DNA from: Pseudomonadota bacterium
Lineage (GTDB): Bacteria > Pseudomonadota > Alphaproteobacteria > Puniceispirillales > Puniceispirillaceae
DNA length: 64,000 nucleotides
Direction: 5' to 3'
Assembly: GCA_027620495.1 (NCBI GenBank)
Contig: JAQCEA010000009.1
Location: forward strand, 1-64,000
Below the pieces are notes generated by a model, which did no database searches, had not been told where the DNA came from, and was given only the letters and a program-made list of their open reading frames with translations. Both the position numbers and the translations under genes were made by a program. This document shows positions 16,702 to 26,132 of the stretch, in pieces (position 1 is the first letter of the stretch; each line of letters opens with the position of its first letter).

Positions 16702-17718
16702 CTAGGCTGACTTGTCGTTTGCCTGTGTTTCATCGTCAAAATTTTGCTGTATCACGGCGGCGGCGGCTGGCATTGGCGCCGAGGTGGCAACATCAACATT
16801 ACGAATATTTTCGCGGTACAAAGTGTAAATCCCGCCAAACAGAATAAGCACCATGCCAATCCATGCCTGTACTGTTGGCCATTCTCCCCAAATCACCACC
16901 CCCCAAAAGGCACCAAACGGGATTGCGGTATATTCAAACGGGGCAATCACTGACGCTTCGACAGACCGGTAGGCGTTTGATGACGCCACCGATAAAAACA
17001 GCACCGATAGACAGCAGATCAAAACAAATAGCCAATCCATCGGCGACATCAAAACCGGCCCCCGCATCAGAAAATCAAGCGTGGCATTGCCGGTTGGCGG
17101 CACCGGCCAGATCAGATTCGCCGCCACCATCAGCGCACCAACAACAAAATAGCAAAGATGCTGCACTGTAACCATGGCCGACAAACTGCCATCTGCCTTT
17201 AGCCGCCTTGTCCAAATCTGAAACAGCGCATAGCTCACAGCCGCGCCAATAACCAACAAATTTTCTTTTTGAAACTCTGCCCCGCCCGGCTGAATAATAA
17301 CCAACACCCCCATCATTCCAGCCGATACCGAAGCCAGACGGTGGACGCCTATTTTTTCCCCAAGAAACGGCACGGATAATAAGGTGATGATCATCGGTGC
17401 CACAAAAAATATGGCAATCACATTGGCCAAAGGCAGACTGCCAAGCGATACAAAAAATAACAGCATGGCCACCACCAGACACATCGCACGCCCGACAAAT
17501 TGCCAGAACACCGGTGCGGATAGATTTAACATGGCGCGCAGACCATCGCTGACCAGCATAACCAGAATAAGCGATAATGAGGCGCGCACCGCCACCACCT
17601 GGCCAAGCGAGATCGAGGCGCTCATAATTTTAATCAACGCATCATTCAGCGGGATCACGGCCATGGCCAAACCAAGCAAACCAAGTGCGTAACTTGGTGT
17701 GGAAAATCGTTCGATCAT
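16702..17718 (-). CDS. DMT superfamily (EamA) transporter
   Basis: This 338-aa integral membrane protein has ten hydrophobic segments in two EamA repeats (for example LGLAMAVIPLNDALIKIMSA and FEYTAIPFGAFWGVVIWGEWP). It is probably an exporter of amino acids or other metabolites, or possibly an importer of a purine or S-adenosylmethionine-like compound. The C-terminal tail is Ala-rich and cytoplasmic (VATSAPMPAAAAVIQQNFDDET). It is the first of three DMT proteins in this window. Substrate unknown. Confidence 0.85.
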   Translation of the reverse strand: MIERFSTPSYALGLLGLAMAVIPLNDALIKIMSASISLGQVVAVRASLSLILVMLVSDGLRAMLNLSAPVFWQFVGRAMCLVVAMLLFFVSLGSLPLANVIAIFFVAPMIITLLSVPFLGEKIGVHRLASVSAGMMGVLVIIQPGGAEFQKENLLVIGAAVSYALFQIWTRRLKADGSLSAMVTVQHLCYFVVGALMVAANLIWPVPPTGNATLDFLMRGPVLMSPMDWLFVLICCLSVLFLSVASSNAYRSVEASVIAPFEYTAIPFGAFWGVVIWGEWPTVQAWIGMVLILFGGIYTLYRENIRNVDVATSAPMPAAAAVIQQNFDDETQANDKSA

Positions 17719-18009
17719 ATGCGCAACTCTTTTCTGCTAGACGGCACGGGTCGCTATTATCGATAGCCGGACCCAGCAAATAGCCAGCATGATTATTCTG
17801 CGTAACAGCAAAACAACCATGATGCAATGACCCGGCAATAAAATGGCTATGCATTTAGGTTCGCACCAGATACCAGCGACGAAAAATCAACCAAAACTCA
17901 CTTGTCATTGGGCATGGTTTCAGTCAAGCTTACGGTCAATTTTTTAAAAAGATTGTATATTGTTAAACAACAGGCGGCGCCGCTTGTGCGGCGTACGAAA
18001 AGCGTTCTT

Positions 18010-19461
18010 ATGCCCCAAAATTTTCAAAATTATATTGCCGGTGCGTGGCATGATGGTGAAACGACCATTGAAAATATCAACCCGTCTGATTTGTCAGACA
18101 GCATTGGCCATTATGCACAAGCCAATCGCCGCCAGCTCGACAATGCACTAGATGCCGCCGCTTCAGCCCAAAAACAATGGGCAAAAACCGGCCTAGAGGC
18201 ACGGCAATCCATCTTAATGAATATCGGCAATGAATTGATGGCACGCCGCGAAGAGCTTGGCCGGTTGTTGAGCCGGGAAGAAGGCAAACCACTGGCCGAG
18301 GGCATGGGTGAAATTTACCGAGCTGGACAATTCTTTACCTATTACGCCGCCGAAACATTGCGCCAGATGGGCGATACGGCCGACAGTGTGCGCGCTGGCA
18401 TCGAAATTGATGTACGCCGAGAACCTGTTGGTGTTGTGGCGATTATCAGCCCGTGGAATTTTCCCACCGCAACCGCCGTCTGGAAAATTGCCCCAGCACT
18501 CGCTTTTGGCAACGCGGTGATATGGAAGCCTGCCAATCTTGTACCAGCATCTGCTGTTGCCCTAGCGGAGATTATTGCCCGCCAAGATATCCCGGCTGGC
18601 CTGTTCAATCTGGTGATGGGGCCGGGTGGCGAAATTGGACAAGGTTTGGTTGAAAGCCCGGCGGTCAACGCGATCAGCTTTACCGGCTCGGTTGAGGTTG
18701 GCAAACAGATTGCCGCATCAGCCATCACCAATCTGACAAAGATTCAAATGGAAATGGGATCAAAAAATGCGCTGGCGGTGATGGATGATGGCGATATAGA
18801 TATCGCGGTTGCCGCCGCACTTGGCGGGGCGTTTGGCGGCACCGGGCAAAAATGCACCGCGTCATCAAGATTGGTTGTCCATGCCAAAATTCATGATGAA
18901 TTTGTTGATAAGCTAAGCGCTGGTGCGAAAGCGATGGTGGTTGACCATGCACTAAAAGATGGCACCCAAATTGGCCCGGTCGTCAGCCAAACGCAGCTTG
19001 ATGAAAATCTGGCGTGGGTTGACCGGGCAAAAGCCGAAGGCGGTGATATTCTATGTGGCGGGACTCGGGAAACCCGTGACACAGATGGCTATTACATGAC
19101 ACCGGCTGTTGTTGCTGGCACAAAGAATAGCTGGCAGATCAACCGTGAAGAGATGTTTGCCCCCATCGCCTGTGTAATCAAAGTTGACAGTTATGATGAA
19201 GCTGTTGATGTGGTGAATGACACGCATTTTGGTTTGACGTCTGGCATCATCACAAGATCACTGGCACGTGCCACAGATTTTCGCCGCCGGGCCCAAACTG
19301 GTGTGGTAACGATTAATCTGCCAACGGCCGGGACGGATTATCATGTCCCATTTGGCGGGCGTGGAAGCAGTTCCTATGGCCCACGGGAACAAGGCCGATA
19401 TGCTGAAGAATTCTATACCACAGTAAAAACAAGCTATATTGCCGCAGGCCAGCCGGACTGA
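18010..19461 (+). CDS. NAD(P)-dependent aldehyde dehydrogenase (2-oxoglutarate semialdehyde dehydrogenase-like)
   Basis: This is an ALDH-superfamily enzyme of 483 aa from the ATG at 18010; the track start at 17902 adds an unlikely N-terminal extension. Conserved features: SPWNFPTATAVWKIAPAL, the coenzyme loop SFTGSVEVGKQIA, the general base in MEMGSKNAL, and the catalytic Cys in GTGQKCTASSR. The C-terminal HVPFGGRGSSSYGPREQG resembles enzymes acting on 2-oxoglutarate semialdehyde, but other short aldehydes are possible. It heads a tight + strand operon: the M19 gene starts 4 bp after its stop. Confidence 0.82.
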   Translation: MPQNFQNYIAGAWHDGETTIENINPSDLSDSIGHYAQANRRQLDNALDAAASAQKQWAKTGLEARQSILMNIGNELMARREELGRLLSREEGKPLAEGMGEIYRAGQFFTYYAAETLRQMGDTADSVRAGIEIDVRREPVGVVAIISPWNFPTATAVWKIAPALAFGNAVIWKPANLVPASAVALAEIIARQDIPAGLFNLVMGPGGEIGQGLVESPAVNAISFTGSVEVGKQIAASAITNLTKIQMEMGSKNALAVMDDGDIDIAVAAALGGAFGGTGQKCTASSRLVVHAKIHDEFVDKLSAGAKAMVVDHALKDGTQIGPVVSQTQLDENLAWVDRAKAEGGDILCGGTRETRDTDGYYMTPAVVAGTKNSWQINREEMFAPIACVIKVDSYDEAVDVVNDTHFGLTSGIITRSLARATDFRRRAQTGVVTINLPTAGTDYHVPFGGRGSSSYGPREQGRYAEEFYTTVKTSYIAAGQPD

Positions 19462-19465
19462 AACC

Positions 19466-20440
19466 ATGCATATCATCGACAATTTACAATACGCCAATTG
19501 GTCTGAAAAAATTTTCAAGCAAATGCGCGAAGGCGGGGTTGATGCCGTTCATGTGACGATTGCGTATCACGAGATATTTCGTGAAATGGTGGCCAATATC
19601 GAACAATGGAACCGCTGGTTTGAAGCCTTTCCCCAGCTGATTTGTCACGGGCGAAGCGGCGATGATGTCCGCCGTGCCAAAAAAGATGGGCGTACCGCCA
19701 TCATTTTTGGATTTCAAAATCCATCACCGATTGAAGATGATATCGGGCTTGTCGAAATCTGCCATATGCTGGGCGTACGCTTTATGCAATTGACCTATAA
19801 TAACCAATCCTTACTAGCGACAGGTTGTTATGAAATCGAAGATAGCGGCGTTACAAGAATGGGCCGCGAAGTCATCAAAGAAATGAACCGGGTTGGTCTG
19901 GTTGTTGATATGAGCCATTCAGCCGAACGATCAACACTTGATGCGATTTCCCTGTCAGAACGCCCCATTGCCATCACCCACGCCAATCCAAATTTTTGGC
20001 ATCCGGCAAAGCGCAATAAATCTGACGAGGTATTGTGCGCCCTTGGTGCAAGCGGCGGTATGCTGGGATTTTCTTTGTATCCGCATCATTTGAAAGACAA
20101 ATCGAATTGCAGTTTGGATAGTTTTTGCGAGATGATCGCCCGCACCGCCGATCTGATGGGCGTTTCGCAAATCGGGCTTGGGTCTGACCTTTGTCAAGAT
20201 CAACCCGACAGCGTTGTTGAATGGATGCGCGTTGGACGCTGGACCAAAACCATTGATTATGGTGAAGGGTCAGCCGCACAAGCCGGCTTTCCCGATATGC
20301 CTGACTGGTTTCAGGACAACCGTCATTTTGGCAATATCGCGGCTGGATTGCGGGCTGTTGGCTTTTCAAAAGACGAAACCTCTGCAATTATGGGCGAAAA
20401 TTGGTTGCGGTTTTATGATGACAATTTCACCGCGGCGTGA
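19466..20440 (+). CDS. Divergent M19 family (membrane dipeptidase-like) hydrolase
   Basis: This is an amidohydrolase-fold protein of the M19 family, 324 aa from the ATG at 19466. The recognisable parts are GVRFMQLTYNNQSLLATG, the histidine segments VDMSHSAERS and PIAITHANP, and IGLGSDLCQD. The canonical N-terminal HxD metal motif is replaced by IIDNLQYANW. The usual catalytic Glu region reads FGFQNPS, with Gln where Glu is expected. The metal centre is therefore probably mononuclear or altered. This subtype resembles dipeptidase-like proteins I recall beside betaine-catabolism genes in pseudomonads. The true substrate is unlikely to be a standard dipeptide. Confidence 0.75.
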   Translation: MHIIDNLQYANWSEKIFKQMREGGVDAVHVTIAYHEIFREMVANIEQWNRWFEAFPQLICHGRSGDDVRRAKKDGRTAIIFGFQNPSPIEDDIGLVEICHMLGVRFMQLTYNNQSLLATGCYEIEDSGVTRMGREVIKEMNRVGLVVDMSHSAERSTLDAISLSERPIAITHANPNFWHPAKRNKSDEVLCALGASGGMLGFSLYPHHLKDKSNCSLDSFCEMIARTADLMGVSQIGLGSDLCQDQPDSVVEWMRVGRWTKTIDYGEGSAAQAGFPDMPDWFQDNRHFGNIAAGLRAVGFSKDETSAIMGENWLRFYDDNFTAA

Positions 20441-20452
20441 GAGTGAATACAG

Positions 20453-22153
20453 ATGGATGCACAGATTCAAAAATCTTCTGAACCATTGATTGTCAATCGC
20501 CCGGCTTCGGTCGTGATGAAGCTGGCACGCATGGGGTCGTTTCATCAAAGCCGGTTGAGTTTTATGCGGGTGTTGCTTCGCCGTCTAAAGGCAGAAAATT
20601 GGCAATTTAGACAAGCTGAATGGCATATTGATAAAGATGGTGTTGGCGTTGCCACTTATGAAGCCATCGGCCCAGAGCGCACCTATACGCTGGTCGCCTT
20701 TGCACATGACCTGCCAGATGAAAAACGGTCAGACCGGGTCATTGCCGAGGCATGGGACGCCACATTCACCCTGCATGATGGCACCATTTCACAAGATGAT
20801 ATCGCCCGGCTGGCGGCGAATGTACCTCGGCAAGAGGCTGGCCGTATTTCCGGTCAAGAATTGGTGCTATCACGTGCCAACCGGTCGGTACGGCTTTTTG
20901 ACTATGTTGTTGATTGTTTGGCACGGGGACAGCAACCAGAGCGGCAAAAAATAGAACCGATTGGCTATCTGATGCGCACCACCGCGGTCTATGGGTCTGG
21001 CAAATTTGGCGCCGCCGATCGAAGCCACTGGGCCGACCGCGCTGAATTTGCCGGGTCGTTTCAACCAGAATTGCTAGCAGTGTGGCTGATCCGCAGCTTT
21101 ACCATAGATATTGTCGAACATATGGCACGCCAACGCGCCCCAGAAACAGCAATCAAGCTTGATCCAAACATCCGGCGGCGTATTGGTGTTGGCAATTCAA
21201 CCGGGTTGGGCATGGCCCCCTTTTTGATCAATCATCCAGCATTGATTCATGCATGGATTAATGCGCGTGAAACCGCCTTGACCCGGGTGCGCCAATTGCC
21301 AAACACCGACCGGGATATGATTTGTAATCTCAAAAATTTGGTTCAACGCGCCTTGCAAAATGCCAATGAATGGACAACGGACAGCCCATACCAAAACCAT
21401 AAAACCGCTGGGTTACGTGATAATCTGGCCCGGTTAGCCGCCTATCTGACAAATTTTGACCCCGCCACCGCCTATCCCTATAACGCCATTTATGATTGGG
21501 GGGACCAGCACCTGTCGCTGGAGGGCCAAGAACAGCTTGTATCACTTTTGATCGAGCGGCACGGTGCCTTGGTTGATGATTTAGCGATCACGATGTCGGC
21601 TGATGAAACATCGACCTTTCATATTGATGGCAGTATGACCATCGGCAAAATCAAAAACATTTTTGACGATTCCTATGGCTGGGTGAATAAGATCGACTAT
21701 AGCGAAAACGCCGCGAAAGCGCGGGTATGGTATGTGTCTGAAGAAAAGCTGGAACCGCGGCTTGGGGAACGGTTTGAAGAACCAATAGAACCATTTGAAC
21801 AACCGCTGGCACCCGGTCGTGATGTTGCCGCGGCACGCCAAACGCTCGATCAATGGGATGATCGCACATCGATTGCCAGCTTCCTGCTTGCCCATCCAGA
21901 GCATCGCCATATTATTCGCCGCATGCAAATTGTGGCGGCGCTTCCCTATGCAGAAATACACGACAATACGATTGCCGCTGATATGCAGCCGATTGATTTA
22001 TTGCGCTGTAAATTGTCATTTTTTGGAGCATCAAAATTTGATCCTAGATCCGATCGCTGGTTGCGTATTACCATGTATCAAGGCGCACCATTTCCAGATG
22101 AACTGGCAAGGCTTGATCCGGATGATCTGGCCTATCCGCCGCTTCATTCATAA
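20453..22153 (+). CDS. Conserved hypothetical protein, 566 aa
   Basis: I do not recognise a named family. The protein is soluble, without signal peptide or membrane segments, and rich in Arg, Asp and aromatic residues. Noticeable blocks are VVMKLARMGSFHQSRLSFMRVLLRRL at the N terminus, YLMRTTAVYGSGKFGAADR in the middle, RRRIGVGNSTGLGMAPFLINHP, and WYVSEEKLEPRLGERFEEP toward the C terminus. It is 13 bp after the M19 gene and 2 bp before the DUF3726-like gene, so it belongs to the same operon. Its full-length, well-ordered reading frame argues for a real enzyme or enzyme subunit. Confidence 0.7.
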   Translation: MDAQIQKSSEPLIVNRPASVVMKLARMGSFHQSRLSFMRVLLRRLKAENWQFRQAEWHIDKDGVGVATYEAIGPERTYTLVAFAHDLPDEKRSDRVIAEAWDATFTLHDGTISQDDIARLAANVPRQEAGRISGQELVLSRANRSVRLFDYVVDCLARGQQPERQKIEPIGYLMRTTAVYGSGKFGAADRSHWADRAEFAGSFQPELLAVWLIRSFTIDIVEHMARQRAPETAIKLDPNIRRRIGVGNSTGLGMAPFLINHPALIHAWINARETALTRVRQLPNTDRDMICNLKNLVQRALQNANEWTTDSPYQNHKTAGLRDNLARLAAYLTNFDPATAYPYNAIYDWGDQHLSLEGQEQLVSLLIERHGALVDDLAITMSADETSTFHIDGSMTIGKIKNIFDDSYGWVNKIDYSENAAKARVWYVSEEKLEPRLGERFEEPIEPFEQPLAPGRDVAAARQTLDQWDDRTSIASFLLAHPEHRHIIRRMQIVAALPYAEIHDNTIAADMQPIDLLRCKLSFFGASKFDPRSDRWLRITMYQGAPFPDELARLDPDDLAYPPLHS

Positions 22154-22155
22154 AA

Positions 22156-22800
22156 ATGACCCCGCCGCATGATGCAGAACAAATAAGCTGGTCCCTTGGC
22201 GAAACAGCGGCGCTTGCCACCAAGGCCGCCCGCGGTGCTGGTATGCCGTGGGGGGTTGCTGACGAAACCGGGGTGGCGGTCAGCTGGCTACAAGCCCGCG
22301 GCATTCCCGGACTGTCGGCACTATGCCGGTATTTGAAATGGCGGCAAAATGGCCCGTTAACACGCTGGCCAGATCGCCCGGCAGGTAAATCTTGTTATTG
22401 TCCCATTGCGCTTGGGACTGCCTATATGGACGGGGTATTGCCAGCCACCATCACGATTGAAAACATCCGTGAGCCGGTGTTGATGCTGCCATTTATTGCC
22501 AAACGCAATACTGACCAGCCGATGCAAGTCGATTTGGGTGATTTGTCCATTCACCTGTCCAAAGATGGTGTTTTCAGCCCCTATCTTGACACCGCCCTGC
22601 TGATCAGTCAGGCCAATTGCACCATCAATCTTGCCACCGACACAGCTGCCATGACGCCTTATGAGCTGACACAACGGGTGCCATCCTATTTTTTTGGATG
22701 CGTCAACGCCTTGGATGAATTTGCTAAAAAAACCTATGCGCCAGCAACCGATGAATCGCGTCTGGCTGGGGCCGGGGCCGGGCTAAACGATAATGATTAA
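22156..22800 (+). CDS. DUF3726-like protein
   Basis: This is a 214-aa soluble protein. The N-terminal pattern SLGETAALATKAARGAGMPWGVADETGVAVSWLQARGIPGL fits the family I recall as DUF3726, function unknown. It is probably translationally coupled to the 566-aa protein (2-bp gap). The pairing suggests the two form a complex or act in sequence with the upstream dehydrogenase and M19 protein. The C terminus (AGAGAGLNDND) is low complexity. Confidence 0.65.
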   Translation: MTPPHDAEQISWSLGETAALATKAARGAGMPWGVADETGVAVSWLQARGIPGLSALCRYLKWRQNGPLTRWPDRPAGKSCYCPIALGTAYMDGVLPATITIENIREPVLMLPFIAKRNTDQPMQVDLGDLSIHLSKDGVFSPYLDTALLISQANCTINLATDTAAMTPYELTQRVPSYFFGCVNALDEFAKKTYAPATDESRLAGAGAGLNDND

Positions 22801-22861
22801 GGGCGGCAACAAGACGAACCTTTATGCGGCGCATTAACATGTCACGCGATGATGCGGCTGA

Positions 22862-23536
22862 TCAGCCAACCACGCGAAACTGGAAAATCAACGCCAAATC
22901 ACCGCTATGCTTGTCAGCTTTTCGCGCATAGATTGCCGTTTCCAGAAGATCAGGCGATGTAATCACATTATCTGCGACAAGAGATCCAAGACACCCGGCA
23001 AAATCATGTGTCTGATAATGTTGCTGGTTGACGCCAATACAAAACACACCGCCAGCTTGGCAATGGCGGATTAAATGACGCAGCGGTTCTGGCCCTAAAT
23101 GGCCATGGGTAAAGGTGCCTGCGCTGATAATAGCCGCATACCCAGCAGGTAGGCTGGTGATATCACCAGTCAGATCAACTTCATAGAGATTCTGATACAG
23201 CGACTTATCCGCCGCCACCGCCAGCATGTCAGCCGAAATATCGACCCCATCAATCACCATGTCAGGGCGTTTTGCTTTTAGATTTTTGGCCACCAAACCA
23301 GTGCCACACCCGATATCACAAACCGGCCCCTCGGGCAGGTCACTCAGGTCCAAAAATGCATCTGCAACAGCTTTGGGGTAAATATATCCAAGGCCTGCCG
23401 CAAAATCCTGATCATAGGTCGCGGCAAACCGTTGGTAATAGGCACGGTTATCTTCTGGGGTTTTTAGAGCATAAGCCCCGTCCAATAAATCAGTGCCTGC
23501 ATCCCCAGATGCGTTTTTTCCCGAGTCTTTTTGCAC
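22862..23536 (-). CDS. Class I SAM-dependent methyltransferase
   Basis: This is a 224-aa Rossmann-fold methyltransferase. Motif I reads VCDIGCGTGLVAKNLK, followed by the acidic ribose contact in DGVDISADMLAVA and a motif near LTGDITSLPAGYAAIISAGTF. Substrate unknown; small-molecule or quinone-type methylation is equally plausible. It follows the aldehyde dehydrogenase gene by 24 bp on the minus strand and converges with the DUF3726-like gene. Confidence 0.85.
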   Translation of the reverse strand: MQKDSGKNASGDAGTDLLDGAYALKTPEDNRAYYQRFAATYDQDFAAGLGYIYPKAVADAFLDLSDLPEGPVCDIGCGTGLVAKNLKAKRPDMVIDGVDISADMLAVAADKSLYQNLYEVDLTGDITSLPAGYAAIISAGTFTHGHLGPEPLRHLIRHCQAGGVFCIGVNQQHYQTHDFAGCLGSLVADNVITSPDLLETAIYARKADKHSGDLALIFQFRVVG

Positions 23537-23560
23537 CGACCAGCACCTCTTAGATTGGTA

Positions 23561-24997
23561 TTAGACAATGCCGCTGATGGTTTTGATTTCCAAAAATTCT
23601 TCAATGCCCCACATGCCGCCTTCGCGTCCCACGCCTGATTGCTTATAGCCACCAAAGGGGCTACCGGAAATCCGGCTGGCACCATTCACCTGTATCATGC
23701 CGGCGCGCAATTGTGCCGCCACCCGGCGGGCACGATCCATATCGCCAGTCTGGATATAAGCGGCCAATCCATAGGGCGTGTCATTGGCAAGCGCAATCGC
23801 CTCTTCCTCGGTATCAAACGGCATGATCGCCAGCACCGGGCCAAAAATTTCTTCACGAATAATTGTCATATCCTGGGTGGTATCGGCAAAAACTGTCGGT
23901 TTGACAAACCAGCCACGATTCAAGCCTTCAGGTCGGCCAACGCCCCCAGCAACCAGACGCGCCCCTTCATCAATGCCTGACTGGATCAACCCTTGAACCT
24001 TGTTAAATTGCGCTTCTGATACCAATGGCCCGATATGATTGCCCGGTTTTGATGGCAAATCGACGGTTGTTGCGGCGGCTGTTGCCGCGGCCGCTTCAAT
24101 CGCAAGTTCATAGGCACTGCGTTCTACCAGCATGCGTGATGCGGCGTTACATGATTGTCCAGTATTGTTGAAACAAAAGGCGGCACCACGTGCCACTGCC
24201 GCGGTAACATCACAATCATCAAACACCAGATTTGGCGATTTGCCACCAAGTTCCAGCGACACTGTTTTCACCGTATCGGCGGCGGCCTTGCTGATCAGCA
24301 CACCAGCACGCGTTGACCCAGTAAATGAAACAACGTCGATATCGGGATGCGCCGACAACAAGCTACCAACCCCTGCACCATCTCCATTTACCATATTAAA
24401 GACACCAGCCGGAAATCCAGCGGCATCAATACATTCAGCAAAAAGAATGCTCGACATCGGGGCAATTTCCGATGGCTTTAACACCATTGTGCATCCAGCC
24501 GCCAACGCCGCACCGACCTTCAGCACAACCTGATTCATCGGCCAGTTCCATGGGGTAATCAGCGCGGCGACACCAGCCGCTTCAAAGGCGATATCCTGTC
24601 CTTCGACGCCGGGGCGCAATGGCCGCTGAAATTCAATTGACCCAAGTGCCCGAATAAAGGCCTTGAGATGGCCACGCCCGGACCCGGCTTGGTCACTAAG
24701 CGACATATCAATCGGCGCGCCCATTTCATATGAAATCGCCTGTGCCATGTCCTGCATGCGGTCTTCATAAACGGCTAGTAATTTTTCCAAATACTGAATA
24801 CGGATTTCAACTGTTGTGACCGACCATGCCGGAAACGCGGCTTTGGCCGCGGCAATCGCCGCTTCAGCATCTTTTTTACCGCCAAGTGAAATGGTCGCGT
24901 ACGTCTCTTCAGTTGCTGGATTAATCACTGGAAAATCAGTGCCATCGATTGGCGCAACCCACTGGCCATCAATATAAAATTTGGTTTTATCCAGCAT
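23561..24997 (-). CDS. Aldehyde dehydrogenase family protein
   Basis: This NAD(P)-dependent aldehyde dehydrogenase of 478 aa shows ITPWNWPMNQVVLKVGAAL, SFTGSTRAGVLISKAA, the general base in SLELGGKSPNLVFDD, and the catalytic Cys in NNTGQSCNAASRM. It ends in SPFGGYKQSGVGREGG. It lies downstream of an exporter, an aminotransferase, an SDR and the PotABCD-type genes on the same strand. This suggests it oxidises the aldehyde formed by the aminotransferase (for example an aminoaldehyde to its acid). The 183-bp gap before it may hold its own promoter. Confidence 0.88.
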   Translation of the reverse strand: MLDKTKFYIDGQWVAPIDGTDFPVINPATEETYATISLGGKKDAEAAIAAAKAAFPAWSVTTVEIRIQYLEKLLAVYEDRMQDMAQAISYEMGAPIDMSLSDQAGSGRGHLKAFIRALGSIEFQRPLRPGVEGQDIAFEAAGVAALITPWNWPMNQVVLKVGAALAAGCTMVLKPSEIAPMSSILFAECIDAAGFPAGVFNMVNGDGAGVGSLLSAHPDIDVVSFTGSTRAGVLISKAAADTVKTVSLELGGKSPNLVFDDCDVTAAVARGAAFCFNNTGQSCNAASRMLVERSAYELAIEAAAATAAATTVDLPSKPGNHIGPLVSEAQFNKVQGLIQSGIDEGARLVAGGVGRPEGLNRGWFVKPTVFADTTQDMTIIREEIFGPVLAIMPFDTEEEAIALANDTPYGLAAYIQTGDMDRARRVAAQLRAGMIQVNGASRISGSPFGGYKQSGVGREGGMWGIEEFLEIKTISGIV

Positions 24998-25180
24998 CGC
25001 ACATCACCTCGTAGAGCAGAATGTAAAAAATTTGTGGTTCGTTATCAGACCAATAAGCCAATCCGGCAATAAAAGAAATGGTCGATAAAATAATGTGGCA
25101 AAATATATCAGATATTTACATGCGTTCGTTCAGTTCTACATGGCCCATATGACTTGTCAAGACAGGCCAAATACAGACCG

Positions 25181-26083
25181 TCAGGCTGGCATCGTCACTT
25201 TATGTTTTTCCGCCAGCGCGATACCTGCCACCACCATTATCAGCGCCATAATATGATAGCCATACATAGGTTCTGATAAAATGCCCATCGCCATAAATGC
25301 GGCAAACACCGGCACCAAATTCACATAAAGTCCAGCACGGGTGGCCCCGATCAATTCAACCCCCCGCATAAAAAATGTTTGCGATAAAATTGATGGGAAA
25401 ATGGCACAATATAAAATCACCGCCATGCCCGTCAGGCTTGGCTTAACCAGCTTGCCTGCAGAAACTTCGCCAATGGTGAACAATGTCAGCGCAACAAATG
25501 CCGATCCAGAAAAATACGCAACCATAATGATTGGCGGCATTTCAAGACGTTTGCCAAGATGCAACACATATAGCGCATAACAAAAACACGCCGCAATCAT
25601 CAATATGTCACCAATATTAAAGGTCAGCGTTAACAGCATGGCGATTTGACCGCCGGTAATCAACACCACCACACCGCATAATGACACCAGCAAGCCCAAA
25701 AATTGCAACCTGCCAATCCGCGTGCCAAAAAGCAGCGTTCCGAACAACATCACAAAGGCAGGAATCGCGCCTTGCGTGATGCCCAAATTCACAGCTGTTG
25801 TATGTTGCGCACCAAGGCTGAATAAAGCGGTAAATCCAGCCAAGCCGCCACCACCCATCAATGCCACATAGCGCCAGTGCTGGCGTACAATTGGCCAGTA
25901 AAGACACATTTGTTTTGAAAAGACCATGAATAAAATCAAAAAGCAGAACAGCCAGCGCAACTGCATCAATAATAATGGGGATACTTCACCAACAGCGATA
26001 CGCGCGCCAATTGCATGCCCGGCCCAACTAAGCGTTGCAGAGGTCAGCAATAGATGCGGGCTATGCCAGAACCAGTTAGCCAT
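25181..26083 (-). CDS. DMT superfamily (EamA) transporter
   Basis: This 300-aa membrane protein has ten hydrophobic segments in two EamA repeats (LSWAGHAIGARIAVGEVSPLLLMQLRWLFCF, and the second repeat near LVPVFAAFMAMGILSEPMYG). It probably exports a metabolite. It is 49 bp after the class III aminotransferase and likely in that operon. Substrate unknown. Confidence 0.85.
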   Translation of the reverse strand: MANWFWHSPHLLLTSATLSWAGHAIGARIAVGEVSPLLLMQLRWLFCFLILFMVFSKQMCLYWPIVRQHWRYVALMGGGGLAGFTALFSLGAQHTTAVNLGITQGAIPAFVMLFGTLLFGTRIGRLQFLGLLVSLCGVVVLITGGQIAMLLTLTFNIGDILMIAACFCYALYVLHLGKRLEMPPIIMVAYFSGSAFVALTLFTIGEVSAGKLVKPSLTGMAVILYCAIFPSILSQTFFMRGVELIGATRAGLYVNLVPVFAAFMAMGILSEPMYGYHIMALIMVVAGIALAEKHKVTMPA

Positions 26084-26132
26084 CAGCCAGTTCGCGGTTG
26101 TTGTTCAGACACCCGCACCAATCTATCACGCA

